Shown here piece after piece: positions 1 to 11,333 of a stretch of DNA of 64,000 nucleotides. Made by a program: the position numbers and the translations under genes. Every line of letters begins with the position of its first letter. Within the stretch, counting starts at the first letter, position 1. Below the pieces are notes generated by a model, which worked only from the letters and a program-made list of their open reading frames with translations, was not told where the DNA came from and did not search any database. The stretch is from Hortaea werneckii (Eukaryota > Ascomycota > Dothideomycetes > Mycosphaerellales > Teratosphaeriaceae), in NCBI GenBank assembly GCA_037044905.1, contig JBAOKB010000048.1, positions 1,200,872 through 1,264,871 of the forward strand, in the 5' to 3' direction.

Positions 1-1
1 C

Positions 2-565
2 AAGCCAGAGCCGCTCACCAGTCCTACGACTAGCTCAGCTTACTCCATCATGCAGGCCTCACCTCAGCGCACCCGTAAGAAGTCAGTCAAGCGCGGCGGC
101 AAATCGAACATCCCCCGCGCGTTCTGGAAAAACCAAGCCATTCACTGCGAGGTCTGGGTCGAAGGCAACTGCCACTTCACGAAAGAAGGCAAAGTCGTCG
201 TGCAGAACAACCCCGTCCTCAAACCCCACAAATGCCACTGCGGCAACTCCTTCGAACGCAGCGAGCACCTGAAGCGGCATCAAAAGAGCCACAGCCCGAG
301 CCGCGACTACCCCTGTCCGCTCCTGGGTTGCAAAAGCAAAGGTAGCGCCCGCGGCGACAACGCGACCGATCATTTCAAAACCCATCTCAAGAACGATGTC
401 AAGGGCCGCCGGAACCAGTTCATCGAGTGGCCGGAGCTGAAAGTCAAGATCCTCGAGACGTACCCGCCGGACCGCGCCCACAAGATGCTGGGCAAGCTGG
501 AGAAGGCGTGTAAATCGGACCCGGTCAATTTTGCTTCGCAGATGATTTACTTTGACCTCGAGTGA
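2..565 (+). CDS. C2H2 zinc-finger protein, 3' part
   Basis: The frame is open to the left edge, so the ATG at 50 may be internal and the gene probably starts outside the window. From that ATG the product is 171 aa. It has one clear finger, C-x-C-GNSFERSEHLKRHQKSH, followed by a degenerate second cysteine/histidine group (CPLLGC...DHFKTHLK) and a basic stretch. A short finger pair followed by a basic tail near a C-terminus recalls conidiation regulators of the BrlA type, but the second finger is not canonical, so I do not assign the name. It is probably a nuclear DNA-binding protein. The stop is TGA at 563. Confidence 0.6.
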   Translation, partial: KPEPLTSPTTSSAYSIMQASPQRTRKKSVKRGGKSNIPRAFWKNQAIHCEVWVEGNCHFTKEGKVVVQNNPVLKPHKCHCGNSFERSEHLKRHQKSHSPSRDYPCPLLGCKSKGSARGDNATDHFKTHLKNDVKGRRNQFIEWPELKVKILETYPPDRAHKMLGKLEKACKSDPVNFASQMIYFDLE

Positions 566-1611
566 ATGATCTATGCGGGGGACCTTGCAGTTTCCTAAAT
601 CTTTAACGGCTGGGTTACTTTCCTCACCAAAAACAAGATTTTTTTTTTTTTTTTTTACTTTGGTTTTACGGCGGCATTAATGATGGAATGAACCAACCAC
701 CTACCCCATTTTTCGGATATACCCCTACGGCGGGACAAACCTTCTGCTTCTGCGTATTTTGTTTCGACAATCGCTGGGATGGTTCGACTGGGGGGCTTTT
801 AGTCGATCTTTTTTGGAGCGGGAGGCCGGCGGATGTATGCTAGTTTCGATCGTGTTTGCCTCGTCCCATCTTATGGCTATATAGGTCCAAGAAATATCAC
901 CTTGTACAAGTAGAACTTATCATGCTTGTTATGTGCGTTGCCCTCCTCGTAGGCTTTGCTGAACTCTGTGTCTGGCTGGCCTAATGACGGCGGGAACCCT
1001 TTGGAATTTGGCAACTGCTGGACTGCATGCCAGTTCCTTGTCATTGGTATGTGCGCCGCGGGACTGAAAGTGGAAGATTCTTGGCTTCCTCGCCCCTTCG
1101 CAATGATATGACCCCACTTCGAATCCAGACTATCGTATGTACATTAGTGGGTTCCCCAGCAGATTTATCTCATCCACCGCTGAAGACATGTGGTGTCTCG
1201 TAAAGCTTTGATTAGCCTTGAGATGGGGCCTGTCAGATGCCGCCGCAATTGGCCAATGGCTCGACGGCAGCGGCCCGAGCCCTGACCGTCGCGTCGCAGT
1301 CCAGTCGCGAGAAATCATGCCGCCTGCCCCGGTGGCTCATGACCAAGATAAGGATACCAGACGACTTCTTCCTTCACTTGCACTTCCTCAATGATTCACG
1401 ACCTTCACTCCTGAAAACTCGTCTGAGCCCCGCACCCCACTCGCACGTCATCGAATTCTGTCCCCAGCGGGCAGCAGCGACAAAGTTTCGGAGGCGGCGG
1501 CGGCGTGTGGCGGGCTTGTTTGACCTGACGACTGAGCTTCAACCCACGCTCGCTGCATCCTTCGCACCTTTGGACACGTAACTCGTGTCGCGGGTACCAG
1601 GACTCGCTGAA
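566..1611. other. Intergenic region, no gene seen
   Basis: Spacer between the C2H2 gene and the choline kinase gene. It has a long T run near 640-656. Short open frames here show no codon or domain signal. Part must be the kinase promoter and 5' UTR. Confidence 0.5.
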
Positions 1612-4134
1612 ATGCCAAACGACGAGAATGCTTCGCCGAAGCCCAACAGTATCCTGAAGCAACAGGACCCGCAAGGATGCGCGTCGCCGAGCTCTATCTT
1701 GGGGATCAAGCATACCATGTCGCCTCGGTCGACCCCGAAATGTATGTGAGCACTTCAGTGTCCCTGTCCCTGCACGATTTTTATCCTCCAGGACCTTCTG
1801 CAGTGCAGCCATGTTTCAAGGCCGGCCAATCTGTATAAATCATGCTAACTCTTCTTTTCCATCACAGCTGTGTCCATTGCCCCACAGAGCGAGGGGATTT
1901 CGCCACTCATGCTTGCCAGGCAAAAGAGCCAAGACACATTCGACCTCGAGCATTCTAACACGCCAAAGAAACATCGATCTAAAGGCCTTTCATCTGAGAA
2001 GACCTCCAGCCGTGGTGGTGGTACCAGTCCTCCTCCCAGGGCACCTGCTGACGGTTCGGCGGATGGCGATGACAAAGATGCAATCCAGGACCAACGTACG
2101 CCAGCTAGGCAGCTAGATGTCTTGGTCGAGCAAGTCTCCTCCTGGATCAGTGATGAGAGGAACAAGCTAGCAGAGTCCAAGACTGCGGACTCGCCTGATG
2201 AGAAACCTGATCTTGACAAGCTTGAGAACATTCTTAAGACTACGCTGAGTATCTCTCGCCCCCTTCCTTTGCGTAAGACGCCACTCAGTCTCCTACGTCA
2301 CAAATCTTCCCTCAAGAAGTTGCATGCTCGGAAGGCTTCAACCGTCTCTTCCGACACCGACTATTTCGAAAGCGGCGAGGCTGCTGTCCCCTCTTGCGAT
2401 GCAGTGCTTGACAATTCGAAGACGTTATCTTACACGGGTGGTGCTTCCGAAGAATCTGACGTGTCTAGTGGCGACGAGCTAACCCGGTCTACGTCTTTCC
2501 GTGACCAAGATGCTTGGACGAAGTTCAAGTTCGAGATTGTGAGGCTGGCACATACTCTCCGTTTAAAGGGCTGGCGGAAGGTGCCCTTGGAGATGTGTCA
2601 TGCTATAACGGTACAGCGCTTGAGTGGGGCTCTGACGAATGCCGTTTACGTCGTGTCCCCGCCGTCGGACCTACCGCCTCGAGATGGGCAGGATGAGAAT
2701 GGCAACAGCAAGCCTAAGCCACGAAAGCCGCCGCCGAAGCTACTCTTACGTATTTATGGTCCCCAGGTCGAACATCTCATCGATCGTGATGCTGAACTGG
2801 CCATTCTACGGAGACTGGCGCGGAAGCACATTGGGCCACGACTACTCGGTACCTTCGCCAATGGACGATTTGAAGAATACTTCCATGCGCAACCACTGAC
2901 TCCCGAGGAATTACGAAACCCTGACACTAGCCGCCAGATTGCAAAGCGTATGCGTGAGCTACACGAAGGCATTGAGCTACTGCCTAAGGAGCGGGAAAGC
3001 GGGCCCTTCGTTTGGCTGAACTGGGACAAGTGGGTGGATCGAGTTGAGCGAGTCGTTTCTTGGCTCGACGAACAAATCAGAGTGCTAGAGCCAGGTGCAA
3101 AGCCCTCTGGACAGGAAGCATGGAAGCGCCGTGGCTACATCTGCGGCATGCCGTGGAAGAGCTTCAGGCGGACGGTGGAGAGGTACCGCACCTGGTTGGA
3201 GCAGCAGTACGGTGGCGTTGACAAAGTCAAGGATCGCCTGGTCTTTGCGCATAACGACACGCAATACGGCAATATCCTTCGGATGATGCCTACCGGCGAA
3301 TCGCCACTCCTGCTCCCGGCCAACACGCACAAACAGCTCGTGGTCATCGATTTCGAGTATGCCAATGCGAACTGTCCTGGTTTAGAGTTCGCCAACCATT
3401 TCACCGAATGGACCTACAACTACCACGATGAGCGAAAGCCCTATGCTTGTAATACTGCCCGGTACCCGACCCCCGAGGAGCAAGACCGCTTCGTTCGCGC
3501 ATACATCCGACACCAACCGCAACACAGCGTGTCCACGCCGAAAATCAACCCCCTGAACCCTCCGGCAGGATCTTCGACCTCGCTAGACTCGCTGAGCTCT
3601 CGACCAAAACCTACCTCCAACTACTCCGACTTCATGCTCGACGCCCGAGCACCACCCGGCGCTGGCCCCTCCTCTCAACCTTCCCAAGACGAAATCACCG
3701 AGAGCACCGCCGCAGAAGACGCAGACGTGGCGCGCTTACTGCACGAAACCCGCCTCTGGCGTCTAGCCAACACCACCCAATGGGTCGCGTGGGGGATCGT
3801 GCAAGCCAAAGTCCCGGGGATGCCGGACTTCACCGCCTCCACACCTCCTCCTCAAGACAACTCCCCCGAGACGGCAGGCGAAGAAGCCGCCCGCGAAGAG
3901 CTCGGCGAGCGCGGCGACGAGTACCGCGAGCTCGCGCGCATGGACACCGCGCAGTCCGAGCGCACGGTCGCTGACGAAGACGAGAACGTCGAGGAAGAAT
4001 TCGATTATTTGGGTTATGCGCAGCATCGCGCCCTGTGGTTCTGGAGCGATGCGTTGCAGTTGGGGATTGTGGCGGAGGGGGATTTGCCCGAGGAGTTGCT
4101 GGAGAGGGTCAGGGGGAAGGGGGTCCCTTATTAA
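1612..4134 (+). CDS. Choline/ethanolamine kinase
   Basis: Join 1612..1741, 1868..4134 (798 aa). The 126-bp intron has a GTATGT donor and CACAG acceptor and joins in phase; without exon 1 the long frame lacks an ATG. The enzyme phosphorylates choline or ethanolamine with ATP, the first step of the CDP-choline (Kennedy) pathway. The N-terminal ~200 residues are low-complexity. A choline-kinase N-terminal segment follows, then the catalytic core: Brenner motif HNDTQYGNIL at about residue 505 and the metal-binding IDFEYANAN at about 538. A Ser/Pro-rich insert separates the core from a C-terminal block (LWRLANTTQWVAWGIVQ). The length and the insert are usual for filamentous-fungal members. Choline versus ethanolamine preference cannot be read from sequence. 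Confidence 0.9.
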
Positions 4135-6282
4135 GAGGGGTTTCTTGGCTTGTTGGGGAAGGGAGGAAGGGAAGGGTGGAAGCGGGGGAGGGAGAGTGGG
4201 TAAGGGAGGCCGGGCTTCCGTTCGGGTTGGGTAAGGAGGAGAGCAGAGGAAGAGGGGGAAGAGGAGCCGGTGGTGGTGGTGGTGGCGATGGTGGTGAGAT
4301 GAAGATAATTATAGTTGGGAAAATTTGGACACGACCAAAAGAAAATAACAAAAAAAAGAAAAAGTTCGTAACTGATCTCGCTACGTTCTTTTCTTTTGGA
4401 GTTATTTCTTAGCTTTCCTCAACCTACCGTTTACCTACGTCTGACGTGGCAGCATCGACCGTGCCGTCTCTATCGCGTGTTTGGAAAGAGAAGGAACTGG
4501 AAAGGGGAGACTCTCTCCACACTGAATAGCTGTTTTTCTATCTCTTCCTTTACTCCGCCGCTCGCCTTCCCCCTTTTCCAACCCTATTTCTCTCTTCTCG
4601 TACTCTAAATCATCAATGTACTTCCCCAAAGTCTCAAGGCTTCGAAATCACCGGGCCCCTGCTACTAGCCTACAAATATCGTGTTCCCCTTTACAAACCG
4701 CAGGCTTCTTTCCCTCCTCGACGTCGTCTTGTCGTTTCATCTTTTTCCGTCTTGTTTGTGTGGATTGTTTCTCTCCGTGCTCTTGTCCCTGGTCTCTTTT
4801 CTCTTTTTTCTTTTTTTTTCTCTATTTCTTCTGGAACCTGCTCTCTGTTTTAAGACTCGCTAAATTTTTCTTTCCTTTTTTTTGTTTTTTTTTTTCCCTC
4901 TCTTCCTTGCTCTCGTTCCCTAGCTTTCCTACCCTTTTCCCCGATTTCTTTTCTTTTTAACTTTCCGAACTTCGGCGACTAAGAACGAACCTTAATAGAA
5001 AGGAGAGGAGGGGACGGGGTAGAGGGCTAGAAAATAAAAAAGAGGGGGAAAAGGAGGAAAAAAGCTAGAGAAGGTATAAAGAGAAGAGAGAAGGCGGAGC
5101 GAATTAAAAGGGGAGGTAAGAGTGGAAGGCGAATTGCTTTACATCTTCCTTTATCTAGATCTCTATAATATGCGAGGGAGAAAGGTCCGACTCATTCCGA
5201 TAAGTAGGATGGGGTTAGTGATCGGGAAAGCACTAAGAAGAACCTGGTGATTGCATCGAGATCGAGGCGGACGGGTCATAAGAGGCTTCTGCCTTCTTTC
5301 TCGGGATTGCTATCTTCTTTTGTCCACTTCCCCCTCCTCGGTATTTTTCTTTTCTTTTCCTGCTTTTATTTTTTTTTAAAAAATATTCTCTTTTCGGTAA
5401 ATTTTTCTTCTCTCTCTTCAGAAGTGTCCCTCCTCGGTCCACCTCCTTTCTAGATTAAAGTATCGCGCGGTTCTTCCTTGCAGGCTGACATTTCACCAAA
5501 AAGACACGCACACACACACACACACAAAAAAAAAAAAACAAAAAAAAAGCTGAAGGCCGGAGGTGGGAAGAGACGGGCAAAGGGGAGAGAGGGGGAAGGA
5601 GGAGGGGGAGGAAGATGAGGAATTTGATAAATCCAAGTGCAATGATCGTTGTGAGTACAAAGGTCTTGCAGACACCGTGACATCTCGATCAAAAACTTTA
5701 TTCGCCCGCCATCTCAGAGGCATACCAAGGCACAATCGCCTAATCTAAATTCTACTGTATCTCCATACCCCAACTACTCTCCCACGAACTCCCATCGCAC
5801 TTCCCCTTCTCTCTAGATACGGCGACACACTATACACTCTCTTTTTCACGAAACCAGCCAATTTGGCGCTCTGTTCATCTGCACAGAGTATATCTTCTGG
5901 CCAAGCTAGTAACGGCGTGCCGATCTTATGGAACCCACTCGGCATTGCATGTTCCTTAGTTATGTTCTTGGTCCTGGGCCCAACGTCGGAAGGACAAGTC
6001 GAGGATTCACAAGCCGCCCCTGCCGATCCCTGCGTGTTAGAGTCCTGTTCCCGACCCGGCTCGTCTGGTTGTAGCTCGTCCCAGGGACCTCACTTGCGGC
6101 TTTTTCCTGGCCCATATGTTGTGAGATGAGCATCACCGTCTCTTACTCTCTAACATCTCGCTCCTCGGCGCTATGTCAGCGGCCCACGTATGTAAATTTC
6201 CCTTGTCCCATAAGAACAGCATACTCAACAGTATACTACCAAACTACCACTTCCCAAATTCTCCATCCCTCTAAACCCTGCA
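4135..6282. other. Long spacer between convergent genes, strand-asymmetric purine/pyrimidine tracts
   Basis: 2.1 kb between two converging 3' ends. It alternates pyrimidine-rich (about 4,700-4,960), purine-rich (about 4,995-5,105), pyrimidine-rich (about 5,285-5,450) and purine-rich (about 5,527-5,620) blocks. Open frames here give Phe/Ser/Leu-rich products expected from CT-rich DNA and are not gene-like. I see no gene. Confidence 0.6.
5509..5526 (+). repeat. (CA)9 microsatellite followed by an A run
   Basis: Nine CA dinucleotides followed directly by about 13 A residues. A simple-sequence repeat, likely length-variable between isolates. Confidence 0.9.
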
Positions 6283-7383
6283 TCAACTCCCGGGTTTCGG
6301 TTTACTAGACAGCGGCAAAGGCGGCGGCGAAGGCTCTGCATTGCCGTACTGCTGTTGCTGCTGTTGCTGCTGCTGCTGAGGCGCTTGTCCCGCACCAGCT
6401 GTCAATGTACTCTTCTTCTTCGGCGGCGGGGGCGCGGATTTCTTCGCCGCTGCTGCTGCTGCTGGAGAAGAGTTTGAAGTCGCAGATGGTTGGGATCCAG
6501 TATTCATGCGGGAGAATCGCTGTTGCAGCTCGCCTAGTTGGCTGCTGTGTCCTTGGGGCTGGGCGGGCTGTTGTTGTTGTTGGTTTAATTGTCCCCCGAT
6601 GCCGAAGCCGGGCACGGAGACCCCGGCTTGGCCTAGACGACTCGCGGCTCCTTCGTCGATCTGTCCTGCGTCGGTGCCGGGTTTCATTGCTTCGCCGTAG
6701 GTCGGGGGTGGTGGGGGTGTGTATTCGTTCGGGTTCTCGGTCATGCGAGGAGGAAGGGCAGGTGGTGGCTTGGCGGCAGCGACGGGGGCTCTCGATGGTA
6801 GGGGAGGTGTCTGTCTGGGTGGGACTTTTGGTGATGCGGTCCTTGCGGGTAGGGACGGTGATGCCGTTCTTCCTGCTCCTGGTCCTGGTGCTGATCCTGC
6901 CGGGCTCCCTGCTCCGTCCCCCCGTCTTACTGGCGGTTTAGGCAAGTGATCGGTCTTCAGCCCGCTGGTGTCCATCCGGTATGGCTCCGGAGGTTTCGGC
7001 GGTTCCTCTTCCATAGGCTGCTGCTGCCTTCGTGACGGCGTCGGGACTGGTCCGCCTAAGCCTCCACTGGACGGTGGCAGAGCACCTGCACCTCCACCTC
7101 CACCCCCACCCCCACCTGGCCTTCCGGGACTGGAGAAGCCAGTGGCGCCGCCGCCGCCGCTTCCATAGGCTCCGGTTTGCTTAGGTGGCGCACCGAAACT
7201 GCTGGGATCCCTCAAACTGGATAGAGGGGCGGACTGATGATCCCGGCGGGCTTGTAACGAATGCGGGTCCTCCTTCTTGCCGGTTGCAATGCCCTTGAGG
7301 TCTGATCTCCAACTGTCGCGCGAGATGCCACGGTCTCCGGCGGGATGCCAGCCGCCTTTGGCTAAGCCTTTGAATTTGTCCAT
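6283..7383 (-). CDS. Proline-rich AIM3-like cortical protein
   Basis: 366 aa from the ATG at 7383. The N-terminus MDKFKGLAKGGWHPAGDRG matches my memory of a conserved family of filamentous-fungal proteins annotated AIM3-like (altered inheritance of mitochondria) and linked to cortical actin patches. The body is disordered: a poly-Gly run, many PPxP/PPLPxR SH3-type ligands, a PPPPPTYGEA block and polyQ near the C-terminus. The frame stops after a short Pro/Lys tail. Family members as I recall them carry a further C-terminal helical segment that I do not find here, so the end may be shortened or an exon may be missed. The Gly, Gln and Pro runs are coded by simple-sequence DNA prone to slippage. 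Confidence 0.6.
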   Translation of the reverse strand: MDKFKGLAKGGWHPAGDRGISRDSWRSDLKGIATGKKEDPHSLQARRDHQSAPLSSLRDPSSFGAPPKQTGAYGSGGGGATGFSSPGRPGGGGGGGGGAGALPPSSGGLGGPVPTPSRRQQQPMEEEPPKPPEPYRMDTSGLKTDHLPKPPVRRGDGAGSPAGSAPGPGAGRTASPSLPARTASPKVPPRQTPPLPSRAPVAAAKPPPALPPRMTENPNEYTPPPPPTYGEAMKPGTDAGQIDEGAASRLGQAGVSVPGFGIGGQLNQQQQQPAQPQGHSSQLGELQQRFSRMNTGSQPSATSNSSPAAAAAAKKSAPPPPKKKSTLTAGAGQAPQQQQQQQQQQYGNAEPSPPPLPLSSKPKPGS

Positions 7384-7741
7384 GGCCGGTCTGTCTTTCT
7401 TGCTATCGTCCCACGTGATTCGTGTCGTCCTCGATCACCATCAGCATCTTTGTGAGGTTGTTGATCTCAGGTCGCGGGGCATTTGGTTTCCGAACGCCGA
7501 GAATGACGTCGTGAGCTTGGCTAGAAACGCACCTCGCATTGACCTCACTTCACCCGCCCCCGTGCAGCACTGCTGCAATTTTGCACATCCGCTAGCGCCC
7601 GCGTCAAGCGAGCCATTGGGAACATTTCCTTCTGAGCCTCGGCTTCAACTCACCACCTCCACTTAAACACCTTCTCATCCCACCTTCTCTTGCTGCGCGT
7701 GCGTTGCATTATGTCTCCTCCTCGATTGGATATACTTCACC
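7384..7741. promoter_or_regulatory. Divergent promoter region
   Basis: 358 bp between the divergent AIM3-like and amidase start codons. It must contain both promoters. I see no TATA box or convincing motif. Confidence 0.5.
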
Positions 7742-9583
7742 ATGTCCGAGATGTGGCAGGCCATCGCAGCCCGCAAACAACAGGAGCGGGCCGATCGGAT
7801 TCCATCCCAATGGAATCTCTCTCCTTCCCATATCACCCACGAAAGCCGTACCAACTTGCTTAATGTGCCTCGTGAATGTGGTCTTCTCTCAGACCAAGAA
7901 CTAGATATCACGGAAAACTACGATGCTTCTGCTCTAGTCGTCGGCATGTCTTCTGGCAAACTCAAAGCCGTCGATGTGACCACAGCCTTCTGCAAGCGAG
8001 CAGCCATCGCCCACCAGCTCACCAACTGTCTCACCGAGATCTTCTTCGATGATGCCATTACTCGAGCCAAACAGCTGGACGATGAAATGAACAAGTCCGG
8101 ATCACCGACTGGACCATTGCACGGCCTGCCTATCTCTCTCAAGGACACTTTCAAAGTCAAGGGTTACGATGCCTCGATCGGTGCAGCCGCGCTTTGCTTT
8201 AAACCTGCCGAGACCAACTCCGCTTTAGTTGATCTGTTGCTTCAACAGGGTGCAGTCTTATATTGCAAGACAAACATTCCGCTGACGCTTGCTGCATTGG
8301 ACTCACATAACAATGTCTTCGGCCGTACGTTAAACCCTGCTAACACAGCATTAACGGCAGGTGGGAGCTCCGGTGGCGAAGGTGCATTGATCGCTATGCG
8401 TGGCTCTCCATTGGGCATCGGAACCGATGTGGGTGGGAGCATTCGCATCCCCGCCATGTGCAATGGTCTTGTCGGCGTCAAGCCCTCCCATGGTCGGGTA
8501 CCGTACGCCGGACAAGAAGCAGGTTCACTACCGGGAAGTAGCAAGCTCGGGATCGAAGCCACGGCTGGTCCCATCGCGAGGACGGTAAGGGACTGCGAGC
8601 TCCTCCTCCGCATAGTCGGCGATGCATCCCCTTGGCTCTTCGACCCCGACGTCCTCCCACATTCCTGGACCCAACAACTCCCACTCCTCCCTCCTCCCTC
8701 TTCCCGTCCCACAAAGCCTCTACGCATCGGCATCATGCGCACCGACGGCCACACCCTCCCCCTTCCCCCCATCGCCAACCTGATGGAAGAAATCTCCCAC
8801 CACCTCCGCCACCCACCTCTGCCCTTCTGGCACCCCATCGAAGTCATCGACCTCGACCTCTCCCCCCTGGGTCCCAAATGCCTCAAGACCTTCAACGGCG
8901 TCATGTCCCTCGACGGCGCAAACTACTGGTTCGACCTCCTCGCCCAGACCGGCGAACCCCTATCCCCCTGGCTCCAGAACCGCCTGAAACGCCGTCCCGC
9001 TAAATCCCTGGATCAGGTCCGTGACCTCAAAGCCCAGATTTCCGCCTTGCAAACCGAGTTCCTCAACGTCTTTAAAGAGGACGGCGGGTATTGGCTCCCT
9101 TCTTCATCCTCCTCCTCCTCCTCATCACCATCTCCGGCCGACGCTACTCAGAAGACCAACAAGACCAAAGACCCGAAGTCCCTAGACCTTATCCTCTGTC
9201 CCCCAGCCCCTCACCCTACCCCGCCTATCGACCGTTGGAATACTACGAACTACACCTCCCTCTTCAACCTCCTCGACCTCCCCGCTGGCATCTTGCCTGT
9301 CCGCCCCCTTTCTCCCCAGGATCTTCAAGCTGAACTCCCTTCCCAGGGGGTTCCGGGCCCGTTGAATGGATGGGATCAAATTAATCGACAGCTGTGGACG
9401 GATGTGGATAGGAAGGTCTATTTGGGTGGGATGTTATGTGTGCAGGTTGTCGCGCCGAAGTTGATGGAGAGGAGGCTGGTGCAGGGGATGCGGGTTTTGG
9501 AGGGGGTGTTGGGTACTTTGGGTCGGTCGGGGGAGAGGGGGGAAGGGTTGAGGGGGGAGATGGGAATGGGGAGTAAGTTGTAA
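7742..9583 (+). CDS. Amidase-signature family hydrolase
   Basis: 613 aa, single exon. Amidase-signature enzymes hydrolyse carboxamides with a Ser-cisSer-Lys triad. All three are present: Lys134 in SLKDTF, cis-Ser209 in AGGSSGGEGAL and nucleophile Ser233 in GTDVGGSIRIPA. The spacings of 75 and 24 residues equal those of mammalian fatty-acid amide hydrolase (Lys142/Ser217/Ser241). I see no signal peptide or clear membrane anchor, so it is probably cytosolic. Substrate (acetamide, fatty amide or other) cannot be decided. A Ser-rich loop near residues 455-470 is coded by a TCC microsatellite-like run. The ATG at 7742 gives the expected N-terminal length. Confidence 0.9.
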   Translation: MSEMWQAIAARKQQERADRIPSQWNLSPSHITHESRTNLLNVPRECGLLSDQELDITENYDASALVVGMSSGKLKAVDVTTAFCKRAAIAHQLTNCLTEIFFDDAITRAKQLDDEMNKSGSPTGPLHGLPISLKDTFKVKGYDASIGAAALCFKPAETNSALVDLLLQQGAVLYCKTNIPLTLAALDSHNNVFGRTLNPANTALTAGGSSGGEGALIAMRGSPLGIGTDVGGSIRIPAMCNGLVGVKPSHGRVPYAGQEAGSLPGSSKLGIEATAGPIARTVRDCELLLRIVGDASPWLFDPDVLPHSWTQQLPLLPPPSSRPTKPLRIGIMRTDGHTLPLPPIANLMEEISHHLRHPPLPFWHPIEVIDLDLSPLGPKCLKTFNGVMSLDGANYWFDLLAQTGEPLSPWLQNRLKRRPAKSLDQVRDLKAQISALQTEFLNVFKEDGGYWLPSSSSSSSSSPSPADATQKTNKTKDPKSLDLILCPPAPHPTPPIDRWNTTNYTSLFNLLDLPAGILPVRPLSPQDLQAELPSQGVPGPLNGWDQINRQLWTDVDRKVYLGGMLCVQVVAPKLMERRLVQGMRVLEGVLGTLGRSGERGEGLRGEMGMGSKL

Positions 9584-10319
9584 GAGGTTCGCCATAATCT
9601 GGGGTGGGCCTGCATGGTGGGACGGAGGTTGCTTTAATTGCAGCTGCGGGTTGGGTCGTTTGGGAGGACGAGTGAGTTGAGTTTAAAGAGGTGTTGCTTT
9701 CCGGATCTGAGCGTCCTCTGGGTATCTGGGCCTCCTTCTCTCTCTCTTCCTCCCTCGGAGCAGACCAGCCCATCTCTCAAGTACAACAATGGCTATATCA
9801 GAAAGCCGCTTTATTCGAGTCTTCTACCTCGCCTTCAAGAACTCCGCTCTTGATGTGTTCTCGCTCCGATGGTCTGGTTTTCCGTCATCCCCTCGTTTCT
9901 ATTGTTTTTGCCCTCATTCCCTTCGTTCCCGCCTTTTCTCTCCCTCCCCCCGAGAAATCTAAATGTCCAAGTAACTGGGAGCGGAGGTAGAAAAATGAAA
10001 AATGGAAATTAAAATGAAGTCGATTCCTTTTCCGGGCCAAAGCAAACGGTCCTTTTGTTTTGACATTTTTCAAGTGTTGTCATATAAGCTTTCATCCTTT
10101 TCATTCTCGCTCGAACGCTAAGCCACCCAAGGAGAAACCGAGAAATGAAAAACAAAAAAAAAGAACAAAATTCATATGCTCCCCCTCCCCCCACCCAAAA
10201 CGTGACCGTCATGCCCTCCTATCCCTCCCATCACCTCCCCCTCCCCCCCATCAAATCTTTTCCACCTCTTCCTTCCTCCTCCTCCTCCTCCCGCCTCTCC
10301 CTTCTCACGCTTCCCACTT
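9584..10319. other. Spacer between convergent genes
   Basis: 736 bp between the 3' ends of the amidase and SDO1. It is pyrimidine-rich in its right half (10,180-10,320). No gene seen. Confidence 0.5.
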
Positions 10320-11333
10320 CTAGTCCCCCTCACTCGTCACAGCCATATCCAGCACCTCCGCCCTCGCGCGCCCCTTCGTCTGCGTACTGATAAAATCACT
10401 CAACGTCTTGAAACTTCCCGGCTCCACGAACCCCACGCATTCCCATTCTTCGCCCACCACGTCTTGGTTCTCGACTGCTTCGACGTAGCTGAGGATCTTG
10501 TCCTTGACGGAACCTTTTTCGGGTTCGTCGCCTTCAGTTTTGGGCGTCAGTTTCACCGTTTGTTTCAGGACCGAGGTGGGGCAGGTGATGCGCAGACGCA
10601 TGCGCGCTTTGGCGACGGGAATGGGTTGGTGGGCGATCAGGGCTTTCATCGCTTCCAGGGCTTGGGATTTGGAGGATTTGTTCGTCGTGACGCCTGTCCA
10701 TTTCGGTTTGGGTTTCTGCTTGACTTCCTCTCCTCCGTCGCCGGCTGTCTGTCCATCGGTCGTCTTCCTCGGCGTGCCCGCATTCGACTCCGTTGCCTCT
10801 CCCCCGCGACTCTTACTCCGATCCTCTTCCGCACTACCACCACCACCACCGCCGCCCTGCTTCCCCTTCCCCGCCTGCCGTCCCGCGTGTCCCCCCTGAC
10901 TACTCAGCTGATCCAGCGCCTTCTCAATCATCCCCGTCGTATACACCCGCTTACTCTTGGGATCCACCAACCGTCCCGCCACCATCTCGACGACTTCCCG
11001 ATGCACCCGTTCCAACTCCACCCCGCGCTCCTTCTCCCCGACCTGGATCTCCCCTTTATTCAGAATCTCTAGCACGACTTCATCCCGCGTCATGCCTGGG
11101 AACGCTTTCTTCAGCTCCTCGTTCGGCGCTACTTGGCCTTTATTTACGTTCAGGAAGACGTTGGGGATTTGGAGGACGTTGTCGAGGTCTGTCTCGTTCC
11201 CCGCGCGGAACGAGGTTACTGTGTTTTTGTAGCATGCTATTTCGAATTTCTTCTTGCCTTTTTTTAGCCGCACGAGCGAGACGTTGGTTAGGCGGATTTG
11301 GTTCGAGGGTTGGTTGATTTGGGCGGAGGGCAT
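10320..11333 (-). CDS. SDO1: Ribosome maturation protein SDO1 (SBDS family)
   Basis: 337 aa. SBDS/Sdo1 works with the GTPase Efl1 to release Tif6/eIF6 from the late pre-60S subunit. I chose the ATG at 11333 because MPSAQINQPSNQ places the family N-terminus (INQPxNQIxLTNVSxVRLKKG) at its usual position; an upstream in-frame ATG at 11444 would add 37 unrelated residues. Domain I (about 1-95) includes TDLDNVLQIPNVFLNV. Domain II (about 100-160) includes TTGMIEKALDQLSS. A Gly/Ser/Glu-rich linker of roughly 65 residues follows, then the C-terminal ferredoxin-like domain (ARMRLRITCP...VGFVEPGSFK). The linker is longer than in yeast but similar inserts occur in other filamentous fungi. No intron is needed. 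Confidence 0.93.
   Translation of the reverse strand: MPSAQINQPSNQIRLTNVSLVRLKKGKKKFEIACYKNTVTSFRAGNETDLDNVLQIPNVFLNVNKGQVAPNEELKKAFPGMTRDEVVLEILNKGEIQVGEKERGVELERVHREVVEMVAGRLVDPKSKRVYTTGMIEKALDQLSSQGGHAGRQAGKGKQGGGGGGGSAEEDRSKSRGGEATESNAGTPRKTTDGQTAGDGGEEVKQKPKPKWTGVTTNKSSKSQALEAMKALIAHQPIPVAKARMRLRITCPTSVLKQTVKLTPKTEGDEPEKGSVKDKILSYVEAVENQDVVGEEWECVGFVEPGSFKTLSDFISTQTKGRARAEVLDMAVTSEGD

Noticed and set aside
1405..1812. 135-aa minus-strand frame upstream of the choline kinase gene
   Set aside because: It overlaps the kinase's first exon on the opposite strand and has no domain signal.
4616..4960. Hydrophobic Phe/Ser-rich open frame resembling a membrane protein
   Set aside because: It is the reading of a CT-rich tract; no codon bias, no conserved motif, and the shape follows from base composition.
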